Origin: Bradyrhizobium betae
Lineage (GTDB): Bacteria; Pseudomonadota; Alphaproteobacteria; Rhizobiales; Xanthobacteraceae
DNA length: 64,000 nt
Assembly (NCBI RefSeq): GCF_004123905.1
Contig: NZ_MZXW01000013.1
Location: 291,266 to 355,265 of the forward strand
Direction of reading: 5' to 3'
Each line of letters starts with the position of its first letter. The first letter of the stretch is position 1. Made by a program: the position numbers and the translations under genes. The notes beneath the pieces were generated by a model. It worked only from the letters and a program-made list of their open reading frames with translations, searched no databases and was not told the origin of the DNA. This document shows positions 1-7,750 of this stretch, one piece after another.

Positions 1-100
1 CCGCAGCGAAATCGCGCAGCGGCCTACTATGCATGGGGTTGTTTTCCCGTTTTTGGCAGGCGCGCCGGCGTTTTCCTGGCGCCCCCCTCGGGGTGCCGCC

Positions 101-190
101 CTACAGCAGCGCCAGTAGCGCTATCCCTATCACCAACACCACAAAGCCAGCCGCCGTCGCGGCGGCGAATGACCGCTCGACCTTATCCAT
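101..190 (-). CDS. small single-pass membrane protein (29 aa)
   Basis: A 29-residue reading frame starts MDKVERSF and is otherwise one hydrophobic helix (AATAAGFVVLVIGIALLALL) running to the stop. A GGGGTGG-like ribosome site lies about 6 bases before the ATG. The charged N-terminus followed by one membrane segment is typical of small bacterial membrane proteins. No family is recognised and no function is proposed. A chance frame in GC-rich DNA is possible, but the amphipathic layout and ribosome site argue for a gene. Confidence 0.4.
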   Translation of the reverse strand: MDKVERSFAAATAAGFVVLVIGIALLALL

Positions 191-329
191 GATGCCACCC
201 CGCTGTCGGCGCGCCACGTTTCCCCCATGGCAGCACCTGACGGCATGGAATCTCGCCGAGCGGTGTGGCTCCAGTTGTGCGATCGGATGGCCAAATTGGG
301 ACGTGTGCGGGGCCAGTCTGCGGCCTCGC

Positions 330-456
330 GGGCTTGAGCTTTCGGCGCGGCCGTCAGGCGCCTGTCAGCCTGCTCTTCTAATGTCGCGTTGTCCGGTGGA
401 CCAACACCGGACCTCCATACCCAGCCGACGACCCCGCTCTCCCCGAGCGGGGTTTT
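330..456 (+). ncRNA. putative small RNA 1 ending at an intrinsic terminator
   Basis: No convincing protein is encoded here, yet the stretch ends in a classic rho-independent terminator on the plus strand (432-456). A GGCTTGA element at 331-337 recurs at 481-487, about the same distance before a second terminator. This suggests a tandem pair of related small RNAs. The transcription start is not defined by a clear -10 box, so the 5' end given is approximate. Confidence 0.3.
432..456 (+). terminator. intrinsic terminator
   Basis: Eight-base stem CCCCGCTC / GAGCGGGG (432-439 with 445-452), 5-base loop TCCCC, then TTTTCTGTTTT. Confidence 0.75.
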
Positions 457-480
457 CTGTTTTGCGGGCATCGGCGCGCG

Positions 481-617
481 GGCTTGAATCGGATCTGCCG
501 GCTTGTCAGGCTGTCGTAAGCTCGGCCCGCTAGGGTCGTCTGGCTATGGTGTTGCAGCCCAGCACCTCAGCCTCCAATAACCTTTCCCCGCTTGGCTCTC
601 CCCAAGCGGGGTTTTTT
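481..617 (+). ncRNA. putative small RNA 2 ending at an intrinsic terminator
   Basis: This is the second unit of the apparent tandem pair. It begins with the shared GGCTTGA element and a TTGTCAGGCTG stretch resembling CTGTCAGCCTG in the first unit, and ends at the terminator 586-617. There is no ribosome site with a coding frame. Its length would be about 100-130 nt. The call is inference from the terminator and partial repeat, not from any known RNA family. Confidence 0.3.
586..617 (+). terminator. intrinsic terminator
   Basis: Ten-base perfect stem CCCCGCTTGG / CCAAGCGGGG (586-595 with 602-611) followed by six T. It points right, into the convergent DUF2798-like gene end at 635. Confidence 0.8.
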
Positions 618-634
618 CATGCCTGCCGGCCGCC

Positions 635-874
635 TCACGAGCCCCGCTCCTCCCGCGTCAGCCGCACCGAGAAGGCGCGAATCGCGGGCGCCGCCAGCAG
701 CACCACGGGCAGCATCGCAGCCCATGCGATCAGCCACGACACCATCCAGTGCCGCACGAACAGCATCGCACCATCAGCGGGAAAGCTGGCGATTCCCGCC
801 GCGATCAGCGAGGTCAGTCCGGACTGGATCACACCGAAAACGAAATGACTGTAGCGGCGGGGAATGCCGAGCAT
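635..874 (-). CDS. DUF2798-like integral membrane protein
   Basis: A 79-residue protein with an N-terminal basic IPRRYSHFVFG segment and two membrane helices (about residues 13-32 and 44-65). The pattern PRRY-x-HFVFGVIQSGLT and HWM-x-SWLIAWAAMLPVVL matches the DUF2798 family of small two-helix membrane proteins common in rhizobia. The biochemical role of that family is unknown. It stands alone, convergent with the small-RNA terminators on its left. Confidence 0.7.
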   Translation of the reverse strand: MLGIPRRYSHFVFGVIQSGLTSLIAAGIASFPADGAMLFVRHWMVSWLIAWAAMLPVVLLAAPAIRAFSVRLTREERGS

Positions 875-969
875 GATGGTCCCGTGTTGCTTGCCGTGGT
901 CGGGTCAAGCAAGGCACATGCCGTCACATGCATCGAGATGGAGTTGAGTCGGGAGCCGCGGGCGCTCGA

Positions 970-1533
970 TCAGCGCCGCGAGTTCGGCAGCGGCGCACGC
1001 GGCATCGCGTCCGGGCGATCGGCGTGGCACGACAATCCTTCGAAGCGCCAGAAGGTGACGAGACTGGACTCGCCGCACTCTTCGCAGACGAGCGTCTCGT
1101 CGCCGAGCATGTACCGTCCGCGCTTGAACGTCGGCGATGACGCGGGGTGCCGGCAACGCGGACAGACCAACGAGAAATTCCGTGCACCCCAGCGCAACAC
1201 AAGATGTCTCAACCAGATCACGCCTTCCTCTTCCGCGACGTCCCGCGTCTTCGACGCGAGAAGAGCATAGATGGAGCGCACGCAAAAGTGGAAAAGAGTA
1301 CAACTCGCCCAGTCGTTTTGAAGGGCCGCGCCGTGCAGAGTGCCGCGGAACGCGCCAGGCAGCCGCACGGGACGATCAAACGCCCCGTGGTTCTCCGACC
1401 ATGAACAGAGTTCCTCGAGCCACTCCCGGTCGCCTCCGCGCAAGGCCTGAGGGTTCCGCGCCCGCATCTTTCGGAAACCGATTTCATTTGTTTCGGAGCG
1501 CGCGCGTTTTCCAGATTTCCGTGAACTATCCAA
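970..1533 (-). CDS. hypothetical protein with a CxxC zinc-ribbon pair
   Basis: A 187-residue frame whose C-terminal half looks like a folded domain: WLRHLVLRWG, then CPRC (about residue 125) and CEEC about 27 residues later, the spacing of a zinc ribbon, followed by SSLVTFWRFEG. The N-terminal 30 residues are basic and may not be translated; an internal start is possible. No family is recognised. A competing frame on the same strand (905-1303) lacks such motifs and was set aside. Confidence 0.45.
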   Translation of the reverse strand: MDSSRKSGKRARSETNEIGFRKMRARNPQALRGGDREWLEELCSWSENHGAFDRPVRLPGAFRGTLHGAALQNDWASCTLFHFCVRSIYALLASKTRDVAEEEGVIWLRHLVLRWGARNFSLVCPRCRHPASSPTFKRGRYMLGDETLVCEECGESSLVTFWRFEGLSCHADRPDAMPRAPLPNSRR

Positions 1534-1620
1534 GGCTTATCAGCAGATTTTGCTTGTCCCGGGAATATTATGACGCCCAACATGTTCCTGTGATCGAGGG
1601 TGAATCGTGGGGAGGTGACC

Positions 1621-1809
1621 ATGAATCACAGGGGCGTTGAGTTCACCGTCGCCAAGACGGCAATTCCTGGAATCTGGCAGTGGCAGTTCCGCATTGGTGA
1701 GCAGGTCAAGAGCGGCAAGACCGAGACCAAGATCGATCTCCTGGCGATCCGGCGGGTGCAGCTGCGCATCGATCGGGAACTGAAGGCCATCGGGCGCAAG
1801 ACGGCCTGA
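1621..1809 (+). CDS. conserved small hypothetical protein (62 aa)
   Basis: The start is chosen at 1621 because GGAGGTGA lies 3-10 bases upstream; an in-frame ATG at 1600 has no such site. The protein has an N-terminal beta-rich part (GVEFTVAKTAIPGIWQWQFR) and a C-terminal basic helix (LLAIRRVQLRIDRELKAIG). It has the look of a small protein family seen in Bradyrhizobium without assigned function. No signal peptide or membrane segment is present, so it is probably cytoplasmic. Confidence 0.7.
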   Translation: MNHRGVEFTVAKTAIPGIWQWQFRIGEQVKSGKTETKIDLLAIRRVQLRIDRELKAIGRKTA

Positions 1810-1860
1810 GACCGGCCGTGTTCCGCATCGTCGCCGAGACGCTCGGCCAGCTGCGGGCGG

Positions 1861-2115
1861 CTAATCCGCGCTGGGCAGCCGCCGCATGGTAAATTCGATG
1901 TCGCCGCCCGGCAGCTCGCGCCAGGTCTCGACCGCGCTCATATAGCCAGCCTTGGGATAGCGGGCGAAGAAGGCCTCCGCCCTCGCCCGCGCCGCCGCGC
2001 GCGGCAGGGTGAAGGTCTCGCGCAGATAGCCATCGCCGGTGCGCATCGCCGGCTTGCCGCCGATCTTGCGCCGGCGCGCCATCCGCTCGGCAAGATCCCG
2101 CGGACGATCGGCCAT
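1861..2115 (-). CDS. conserved hypothetical protein (84 aa)
   Basis: A soluble basic protein of 84 residues. It opens with a helix rich in Arg (DLAERMARRRKIGGKPAMRT), continues with an alanine-rich helix (PRAAARARAEAFFARYPKAGYMS) and ends with a strand (WRELPGGDIEFTMRRLP). No catalytic motif or known domain was recognised. It is convergent with the 62-residue gene on its left. Confidence 0.55.
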   Translation of the reverse strand: MADRPRDLAERMARRRKIGGKPAMRTGDGYLRETFTLPRAAARARAEAFFARYPKAGYMSAVETWRELPGGDIEFTMRRLPSAD

Positions 2116-2219
2116 GACCTGCCTCCTCTACGCAACGACTGCCGACAATGTAGGGCGCGGGCTGGGCAAGAGGAGTCCCGGCCGGAGGCATCAGCCGCCT
2201 CCGATCGGGCTAGATACAA

Positions 2220-2519
2220 TCAATTCGCGGTCGCGCCGGACTTCTTCTTCGGCACGCTGGAGGCAGTCGATGCCTTCGGCGCGGCCTGCTTCGGCGCCGG
2301 ATCGGAGCGCATGCCGCCCCAGGGGTCGTTGGACGCCTTGGCGTCGGGAATCTTCTTCAGCGTTTCCTTGTAGGCCTTGTCGCGCTCGGCATCGGCGGCC
2401 TTCTCCTCGGGGGTCTTGCCCGGGCCTTCCTGCAGCAAATTGAGATTGGGCATTTGCGCGTAGGCCGGTCCCGCCAGCACGGCCAGCAGCACCGCCGCCA
2501 TACGGAAAAGCTTCATCAT
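2220..2519 (-). CDS. small exported protein with KAYKxxLxxIPxxKxxxDPWxGxR motif
   Basis: The 99-residue protein has a Sec signal peptide (MMKLFRMAAVLLAVLAGPAYAQ, cleavage after AYA). The mature part is charged and probably disordered, with the core DKAYKETLKKIP...DPWGG. The same core occurs in the gene at 6295-6525, so the two are paralogs. The tail is rich in Lys, Ala and Ser. Location is likely periplasmic. Function is unknown. Confidence 0.65.
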   Translation of the reverse strand: MMKLFRMAAVLLAVLAGPAYAQMPNLNLLQEGPGKTPEEKAADAERDKAYKETLKKIPDAKASNDPWGGMRSDPAPKQAAPKASTASSVPKKKSGATAN

Positions 2520-2616
2520 TCACTCCTTGATCATCCACAAGGGGCGGATCAACCGCGCCCCGTCATTCCTGTCAACGGCTTGCCTGCCAACGGCCCGTCC
2601 AGGGCCGAATGCCGCG

Positions 2617-2748
2617 CTAGAGCCGGTCCGATCTGCACGATTTCGGGGCGTGCAGCCAGTCGTCCCAGATCGGGCCGCATCGGGTGCACCCGTTCAGCAC
2701 CAGGCCGAGCGCCACCAGCCAAAACATGAGGACACACCGACGCAACAT
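2617..2748 (-). CDS. small putative lipoprotein (43 aa)
   Basis: The frame gives a hydrophobic leader (MLRRCVLMFWLVALGLVLNG) ending in a Cys, which resembles a lipobox (VLNGC), then a short tail TRCGPIWDDWLHAPKSCRS. The tail holds two further Cys that could form a disulfide in the periplasm. The start at 2748 is preceded by GGGAGCGGGTGG. A longer upstream frame on this strand is antisense to the thioesterase and was not used. Function is unknown. Confidence 0.5.
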   Translation of the reverse strand: MLRRCVLMFWLVALGLVLNGCTRCGPIWDDWLHAPKSCRSDRL

Positions 2749-2895
2749 CGTCCACCCGCTCCCAAGCATGGCATCATACCGGGCCAAGTCAGGCATTTTC
2801 AAGCCGACCGGAGCGGCTCCAGGCCGGGTGACTTTGCCGCGTCGATCCGCGCAGAATGGCCGAAACATCCGGCAACAAAGGAGGGAATGACAGCA

Positions 2896-3360
2896 ATGCC
2901 ATCGCAGCCAGAAGCCGAGTTCGGCATCATCGATGCCAGACGCATCCTCGGCGAGGTCTTTGCGCCCTGGGTCCAGGATCTTAACCTCGCGGTCGAGCGC
3001 ATCGAGCACGTCCAGCCCGCGGATGCGCCGGACTGGCAGCCGGGGGCGCTGCTGCGCATGCCGTTCTCGGAGCGGCTGTGCCGCAACGGCGGCGTGGTCT
3101 GCGGCCAGGCGCTGATGGCGCTCGCCGACACCGCGATGGTGATCGCGAACCTCGCCGCTAACCGCGGCTACCGTCCGATGACCACGGTCGACCAGACCAC
3201 GCATTTCATGCGCGCGGTCTCCTCCTCGGATGTGCTGGCCGACGCCCGCGTGGTGCGGCTCGGGCGCACCATGAGCTTCGGCCGCGTCACGCTGCTCTCG
3301 GCGTCCGACAACAAGCAGGTGGCGATGGTGTCGAGCGCATTCGCGATGCTGCCGGGCTGA
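2896..3360 (+). CDS. PaaI-type hotdog-fold thioesterase
   Basis: About 154 residues. The central segment NGGVVCGQALMALADTAMVIA corresponds to the hotdog helix of PaaI/YbgC-like acyl-CoA thioesterases, where Gly-Gly precedes the helix and the acidic residue of ADT is a candidate catalytic residue. It is followed by the strand pattern TTVDQTTHFMRA and ADARVVRLGRTMSFGRVTL. AAAGGAGG at 2877-2884 suits the ATG at 2896; an ATG at 2887 is too close. The acyl substrate is unknown. Confidence 0.75.
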   Translation: MPSQPEAEFGIIDARRILGEVFAPWVQDLNLAVERIEHVQPADAPDWQPGALLRMPFSERLCRNGGVVCGQALMALADTAMVIANLAANRGYRPMTTVDQTTHFMRAVSSSDVLADARVVRLGRTMSFGRVTLLSASDNKQVAMVSSAFAMLPG

Positions 3361-3377
3361 GCATCGTCCGAACAGCA

Positions 3378-3413
3378 GAGAGCCGCGGGAGCGCAAGGCG
3401 CACCGCGGCTCTC
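3378..3413. terminator. bidirectional hairpin between convergent genes
   Basis: Perfect 11-base arms GAGAGCCGCGG / CCGCGGCTCTC with a 14-base loop lie between the thioesterase stop and the convergent HdeA-like stop. There is no strong T-run. Confidence 0.5.
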
Positions 3414-3478
3414 GATGACGTCGCATCAAGCCAACATGCTGAGGCGCGATTGCTATCGCGCGTCAGAAGTTGCGCGGA

Positions 3479-3772
3479 TTACTTGCCGAGAATTTCGTCG
3501 GCCGCGGTGACGACGCTGACGGTCGGATTCTTTCCGCAATAGGCGCCGAACTTCTTGGCGTTATCGATGAACACTTCGGTGTCGATGATCGCGTTGTCCT
3601 CGTCGCCCTTGTACCAGCCGTCCATCCAGGTCAGCACGACCGCGATGTTGTCCTCGCCGCTCTCGAGGAACTGCTTGCAGGTCATGGTCGAGAGGTCCCA
3701 CTTGACGGCGTGGGCGGGCATCGACGACAGCGAGAGCGCTGCGGCGAACAGAATCGAAAGCGTGGTCTTCAT
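3479..3772 (-). CDS. HdeA-like periplasmic protein
   Basis: 97 residues with a signal peptide (MKTTLSILFAAALSLSSMPAHA). The mature protein resembles the HdeA/HdeB acid-stress chaperone family: TMTCKQFLESGEDNIAVVLTWMDGWYKG, then FGAYCGKNPTVSVVTAADEILGK. The two Cys are placed to form the single disulfide of that family. The start at 3772 has GGAG six bases upstream. HdeA-type proteins prevent aggregation of periplasmic proteins at low pH; that role here is inferred from family. Confidence 0.75.
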   Translation of the reverse strand: MKTTLSILFAAALSLSSMPAHAVKWDLSTMTCKQFLESGEDNIAVVLTWMDGWYKGDEDNAIIDTEVFIDNAKKFGAYCGKNPTVSVVTAADEILGK

Positions 3773-3957
3773 CGGAATCTCCATCGGCGCGAAACGCCAT
3801 AAAGGAAAAGGCTTGTGGGACAAGTCGGCGGGACGTAACTCGCCGCTTCAACGTCGTAAACGAAGTCTGAAGCGCAGTGCAAGTAGCGCCAGTATTGAGT
3901 TTATTTCAACGTAATTTCTATGCACTACTTCACAATCATCGTTATGGATTAATGCCG

Positions 3958-4200
3958 ATGATCGAGAAGCGCGCAGCGCAGCGGTACCGTGTTTTCAAGG
4001 GTGGAACGATCACCTTTGAAAATAGCGGAATCGCGTGCACGGTACGAAACATATCGGAAAGCGGCGCTGCAATCGACCTCGATGCTCCCGTCACATTGCC
4101 GCAATCATTCACGCTCTCGATCGCGCGCGACAATTTTGTGCGGAATTGCCGCGCCGTTTGGCGCAGCGACAGGCGCATCGGATTAGCTTTCGTACAGTAG
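3958..4200 (+). CDS. PilZ-domain protein
   Basis: About 80 residues making up one PilZ domain: EKRAAQRYRVFKGGTITF, VRNISESGAAIDLDAPVTLP and CRAVWRSDRRIGLAFVQ. The RxxxR-like QRYR stretch and NISESGAAID correspond to the two c-di-GMP binding motifs of the family (RxxxR and D/NxSxxG), although the first is partly degenerate. ATG at 3952 is an alternative start. It is a single-domain adaptor, so an effect on a partner protein is likely; the partner is unknown. Confidence 0.75.
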   Translation: MIEKRAAQRYRVFKGGTITFENSGIACTVRNISESGAAIDLDAPVTLPQSFTLSIARDNFVRNCRAVWRSDRRIGLAFVQ

Positions 4201-4244
4201 TCCATGACGTGTGAATGTCTGTTCGCATCGCGCGCGATACGGCG

Positions 4245-6293
4245 TTATGATCGTTCGATACGACGACTTCGACGCCAGCGCAGGCCCGCGATCACGAGCA
4301 CGATGATCGCGAGTGCGATCGCCGCGGATGCCGCAAAAAATCGTCCGCCCGGACGATCGATCGTGCGTGACCATAGCGACGGCTCCTCGCCGGGCCGCGC
4401 GAGACGGAACGCAACGACGCTGTCGCCGATCGAGGTGCCTGCCTCGGAGTGGCCGCCGGCGCCGATCGCGACATATTGCTCGCCCTTCCAGAGATAGGTC
4501 ATGGGATTGGCGACGCCTGGCACCGGCAGTCGCCCCTGCCACAGCTCTCTTCCGCTGCGCGCATCGAAGGCGCGCAAATAGGCATCCATCGCGCCGGTGA
4601 AGACCAGACCGCCCGCGGTCACCGCGAGCCCGTTGACGAGCGGCGCGCCCCAGGGCAGCGGCAGGCCGAGCGGCGCCAGATCCTCGGTGGTGCCGACCGT
4701 CGAACGCCAGAGAATCTTGCCGGCCTTTAGATCGACCGCGACCATCTCGCCCCATGGCGGCTTGTTGCAGAGAAAGCCGAGCGGCGACATCAGCACCGCG
4801 CGCGACATCGCGAACGGCGCGCCTGTCTGCTGGCCGAAATCATGACCGGGCGGCGGATTGAATCCGGCAGCTTCCGCACGCGGGATCAGCTTGATGAGAT
4901 GAACGGCGCGGCCGGTGTTGGCGTAGAGGATCTGATTGGTCGAGTCGAACGCCGCGCTGCCCCAGTTCACGCCGCCGCCGGTGAAGGGAAACTCCAATGT
5001 ACCCTGCACCGAAGGCGGCGTGAACAGGCCCTCGTTGCGCGCCTCCGCGAACTGCCGCCCGCAGGATGAGCGGCGCAAGCCCGGCAGCAGCGAGCGCGCA
5101 TCGTCGGTCGAGATTTTCTGCGACGTCAGCGCCGGCACATGCGTCGGGAACGGCTGTGTCGGTGACAGTTGTTCGCCTTCGGCGCCGCCCTGCGGCACCG
5201 CGCGCTCTTCCACCGGCCACACCGGTTTCCCGGTGTCGCGATCGAGCACGAACACAAAGCCCTGCTTGGTCGGCTGGATCACGACGTCGCGTAGACGGTC
5301 TCCGGTGTCGATGCGCGTGAGCGTCGGCTGCGCAGGCAGATCGTAATCCCAGACGTCGTGATGCACGGTCTGGAAGGCCCATACGAGTTCGCCGGTCTCG
5401 ATGCGCAGCGCGACCACCGAATTAGCATGCTCGTTGTTGCCCGGCCGCTTGCCGCCCCAGAAATCCGGCGACGGAGAGGACGTCGGCAGGAAAACGAGCC
5501 CTCGCGCCTCGTCGACCGACATCGGCGCCCAGACATTGGCGTGACCGGCCTCGATGCCGTCGCGCTTGAGCGGCTCGAAAGTCCAGCGCGCTCGACCGGT
5601 GCGCGCGTCGAACGCGCGCACTATGCCGCTCGGCCCATCGACGCGCCTATTGTCGCCGATCGCGGAGCCGACCACGACAACACCGCGGCCGACCGCCGGT
5701 GGCGAGGTGATCTGGAATTCGCCGGGCCAATCCAGCTTCATGCCGATATCGGGCCTGACCTCGCCGCCATTGCCGAAACCGGCGCAGGGGCGTCCCGTCT
5801 TGGCATCGAGCGCAATCAGGCGGACATCGTTGGTGCCCATGAAGATCCGCGAGCGGCAGGCAGCATCCTGCGGCGCCTTGTCATCGACCCAGTACGTGAC
5901 ACCGCGGCAGACATAGCGATTGGCGGGACGCTGATTGGTTGCGATCTTCGGATCGTAGCGCCATTTCTGCGCGCCCGTGCCGGGATCGAGTGCGATCACC
6001 TCGTTGAAGGGCGAGCAGAAGATCAGGCTGTCTTCGACGAACAGCGGCGTCGCCTGAAATTTGGTTCGCCGCATCACTTCGGGCGAACGCGCGGTGAGAT
6101 CGCCAGTGTGATATTCGAAGGCGCGGACGATCTGACCGACATTGTCGGGCGTGATCTGTTGCAACGGCGAGAAGCGCGAACCGCCGGCATCGCCGCCCCA
6201 ACTGTCCCAGGCGAAGCACGGCCGTACTGCAACCAACAGGAGCGCAACGAGCACGGCCGGAACATCCAGGCCTGTCCGCCACGCCCGCCTCAC
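4245..6293 (-). CDS. PQQ-dependent quinoprotein dehydrogenase with C-terminal membrane anchor
   Basis: About 682 residues beginning at a GTG one base after the stop of the upstream small gene. Residues 1-28 form a signal peptide. The rest is an eight-bladed quinoprotein propeller: WGGDAGGSRFSPLQQITPDNV (29 onward), repeated A-x-D-x-x-T/S-G blades, and HHDVWDYDLPAQP near 311-323, typical of glucose/quinate-type PQQ enzymes. It lacks the five N-terminal helices of membrane glucose dehydrogenase but ends in one helix (FFAASAAIALAIIVLVIAGL) plus an Arg-rich tail. Oxidation of an alcohol or sugar in the periplasm is inferred; the substrate is unknown. Confidence 0.8.
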   Translation of the reverse strand: MRRAWRTGLDVPAVLVALLLVAVRPCFAWDSWGGDAGGSRFSPLQQITPDNVGQIVRAFEYHTGDLTARSPEVMRRTKFQATPLFVEDSLIFCSPFNEVIALDPGTGAQKWRYDPKIATNQRPANRYVCRGVTYWVDDKAPQDAACRSRIFMGTNDVRLIALDAKTGRPCAGFGNGGEVRPDIGMKLDWPGEFQITSPPAVGRGVVVVGSAIGDNRRVDGPSGIVRAFDARTGRARWTFEPLKRDGIEAGHANVWAPMSVDEARGLVFLPTSSPSPDFWGGKRPGNNEHANSVVALRIETGELVWAFQTVHHDVWDYDLPAQPTLTRIDTGDRLRDVVIQPTKQGFVFVLDRDTGKPVWPVEERAVPQGGAEGEQLSPTQPFPTHVPALTSQKISTDDARSLLPGLRRSSCGRQFAEARNEGLFTPPSVQGTLEFPFTGGGVNWGSAAFDSTNQILYANTGRAVHLIKLIPRAEAAGFNPPPGHDFGQQTGAPFAMSRAVLMSPLGFLCNKPPWGEMVAVDLKAGKILWRSTVGTTEDLAPLGLPLPWGAPLVNGLAVTAGGLVFTGAMDAYLRAFDARSGRELWQGRLPVPGVANPMTYLWKGEQYVAIGAGGHSEAGTSIGDSVVAFRLARPGEEPSLWSRTIDRPGGRFFAASAAIALAIIVLVIAGLRWRRSRRIERS

Positions 6294-6294
6294 G

Positions 6295-6525
6295 TCATTT
6301 GGGCTTCTTGAGAGGCTCGCTCGGACGCGCTCCGCTCCACGGATCGTACTTCTCCTTGGGCTCGGGAATGCGCTCGAGCGCAGCCTTGTAGGCCTTTTCG
6401 TCGATCTTGGGGGTGTTGTCGGCCTTCGGCGCATTGCCCTGGCGCTTACTGCCGGCGCCCATCTGCGCCTGAGCCGAGCCGCCCGCCAGCGCCAGCACCG
6501 CCGCCGCTATGACCAAAATCCTCAT
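6295..6525 (-). CDS. small exported protein, paralog of 2220-2519, coupled to the quinoprotein
   Basis: 76 residues with signal peptide MRILVIAAAVLALAGGSAQAQ. The mature peptide of about 55 residues carries EKAYKAALERIPEPKEKYDPWSGAR, the same core as the protein at 2220-2519. Its TGA ends one base before the GTG of the quinoprotein dehydrogenase, so the two are probably translated together. Methanol-dehydrogenase-type enzymes have a small second subunit, but this peptide is not recognisably MxaI. An accessory role for the dehydrogenase is an inference. Confidence 0.7.
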   Translation of the reverse strand: MRILVIAAAVLALAGGSAQAQMGAGSKRQGNAPKADNTPKIDEKAYKAALERIPEPKEKYDPWSGARPSEPLKKPK

Positions 6526-6676
6526 TGGTGCAATCCCCCTCGTCTGGGGTACAAACTAGCCTGCAATCCCGTATTAGCAAATCCCGGTGGTTCCAGGCGC
6601 TCAGCAAATCTTGATCGGCCCGGACTTCGCCGGATCGCATTCGTGCCTATCTGTTGGCCCGCGGGGGCCTTCACAG

Positions 6677-7081
6677 ATGTTGCGGATTATTGCCCATATG
6701 GCGCTGCTGGCCGGCGCGCTCGCGCTCGGGGCCTGCGGCTTCGCCGACAGCCGGGCGCCGGTGCCCGAGTTCATGCGCATCAAGGAGGCCGAGCAGCCGC
6801 CGCCCGAGCAGCCCCCCGACGTCAAGCGCGTGGTGCGCGAGCAGATCGATATCGTCTTCCTCAACACGTCCTATCCCCGCGAGGTGCACGTCGCCTCGCC
6901 GCATCGCGAGGTGCGCGGACCGGGCTGGACGGCCTGCGTCCGCGCGCAGCTTACCTCGGCAACCGGCTCTTCGCTCGGCCCCCAGACCTATATCGTGACC
7001 ATCAACGGCGGAAAGGTCGTCGATCGCCGTCGCGCGGAGGCCGACGACATCTGCGGCACCGAGACTTACGAGCCGATCTAG
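6677..7081 (+). CDS. putative lipoprotein (134 aa)
   Basis: The N-terminus MLRIIAHMALLAGALALGAC has a lipobox (ALGAC), so the protein is probably lipidated at Cys20. A Pro/Glu-rich linker (EQPPPEQPPDVK) leads to a domain with NTSYPREVHVASPHREVRGPGWTACVRAQLTS and TYIVTINGGKVVDRRRAEADDICGTETYEPI. The two Cys may pair. The latter resembles conserved rhizobial lipoproteins of unknown role. No operon partner is evident. Confidence 0.65.
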   Translation: MLRIIAHMALLAGALALGACGFADSRAPVPEFMRIKEAEQPPPEQPPDVKRVVREQIDIVFLNTSYPREVHVASPHREVRGPGWTACVRAQLTSATGSSLGPQTYIVTINGGKVVDRRRAEADDICGTETYEPI

Positions 7082-7151
7082 CTCGGTCGTTTTCAGACGT
7101 GGTCATCGGACCGGACTCGCGCCGCGAAGGTCCGGCCACTATAGCGAGGCC

Positions 7152-7733
7152 ATGCCAGAGTTCGACGCACGATACGAAGCCCTTCGCCGCCGTGACGCAG
7201 CAATGGACGGCGTCGTGTTCGTCGCGGTCAAGACGACCGGAATTTACTGCCGCCCTGTCTGTCCAGCAAAAACGCCGCTCGCGCGCAACGTTGCATTCTA
7301 TCGAAGCGCCGCCGCTGCCGAGCAGGCCGGCTTCCGCCCCTGCCTCAGATGTCGTCCAGAAACCGCCCCGTTCTGTCCCGCATGGAAAGGCACGCGGACA
7401 ACGGTCGAGCGTGCGCTCGCCTTGATCGAAGCGGGAGGGCTGGATCGCAGCAGCGTGGATCGACTGGCCGAACGGCTCGGAGTCGGTCCACGTCATCTGA
7501 CACGCTTGTTCGCCCGGCATCTCGATGCATCCCCGCTGCAAGTCGCGTTGTCGCTGCGCGTCCAGCGCGCCAAGCGCCTGCTCGATGCCAGCGATCTTCC
7601 GATCGCGGCCGTGGCAGAACGTTCCGGCTTTTCAAGTGTGCGACGTATGAGCACGGCGTTCGCGCAACTCTACGGTCGTCCGCCTTCGGCATTCCGAAAG
7701 AGGAGCAGCGAGCGCAGGTTCGCGGACCGCTGA
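7152..7733 (+). CDS. adaA: AdaA-like methylphosphotriester repair protein / AraC-type activator
   Basis: 193 residues in two domains. Residues 1-70 are the Ada zinc domain with C33, C37, C64 and C67 (YCRPVC...FRPCLRC); in Ada the first of these accepts methyl from DNA phosphotriesters. Residues about 85-185 hold two AraC-type helix-turn-helices (VDRLAERLGVGPRHLTRLFARH and IAAVAERSGFSSVRRMSTAFAQLYGRPPSAFR). The O6-methylguanine transferase domain of full Ada is absent, as in Bacillus AdaA. A thioesterase starts 17 bases downstream and is probably co-transcribed. Confidence 0.85.
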   Translation: MPEFDARYEALRRRDAAMDGVVFVAVKTTGIYCRPVCPAKTPLARNVAFYRSAAAAEQAGFRPCLRCRPETAPFCPAWKGTRTTVERALALIEAGGLDRSSVDRLAERLGVGPRHLTRLFARHLDASPLQVALSLRVQRAKRLLDASDLPIAAVAERSGFSSVRRMSTAFAQLYGRPPSAFRKRSSERRFADR

Positions 7734-7750
7734 GCACAACGAGGACATCA

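Noticed and set aside
33..533. 166-codon plus-strand frame at the window start
   Set aside because: Pro/Arg/Ser-rich, crosses an intrinsic terminator and gives no fold; the small RNA reading fits better.
2617..3429. 270-codon minus-strand frame
   Set aside because: Most of it is antisense to the thioesterase; only the last 43 codons look like a protein and were called separately.
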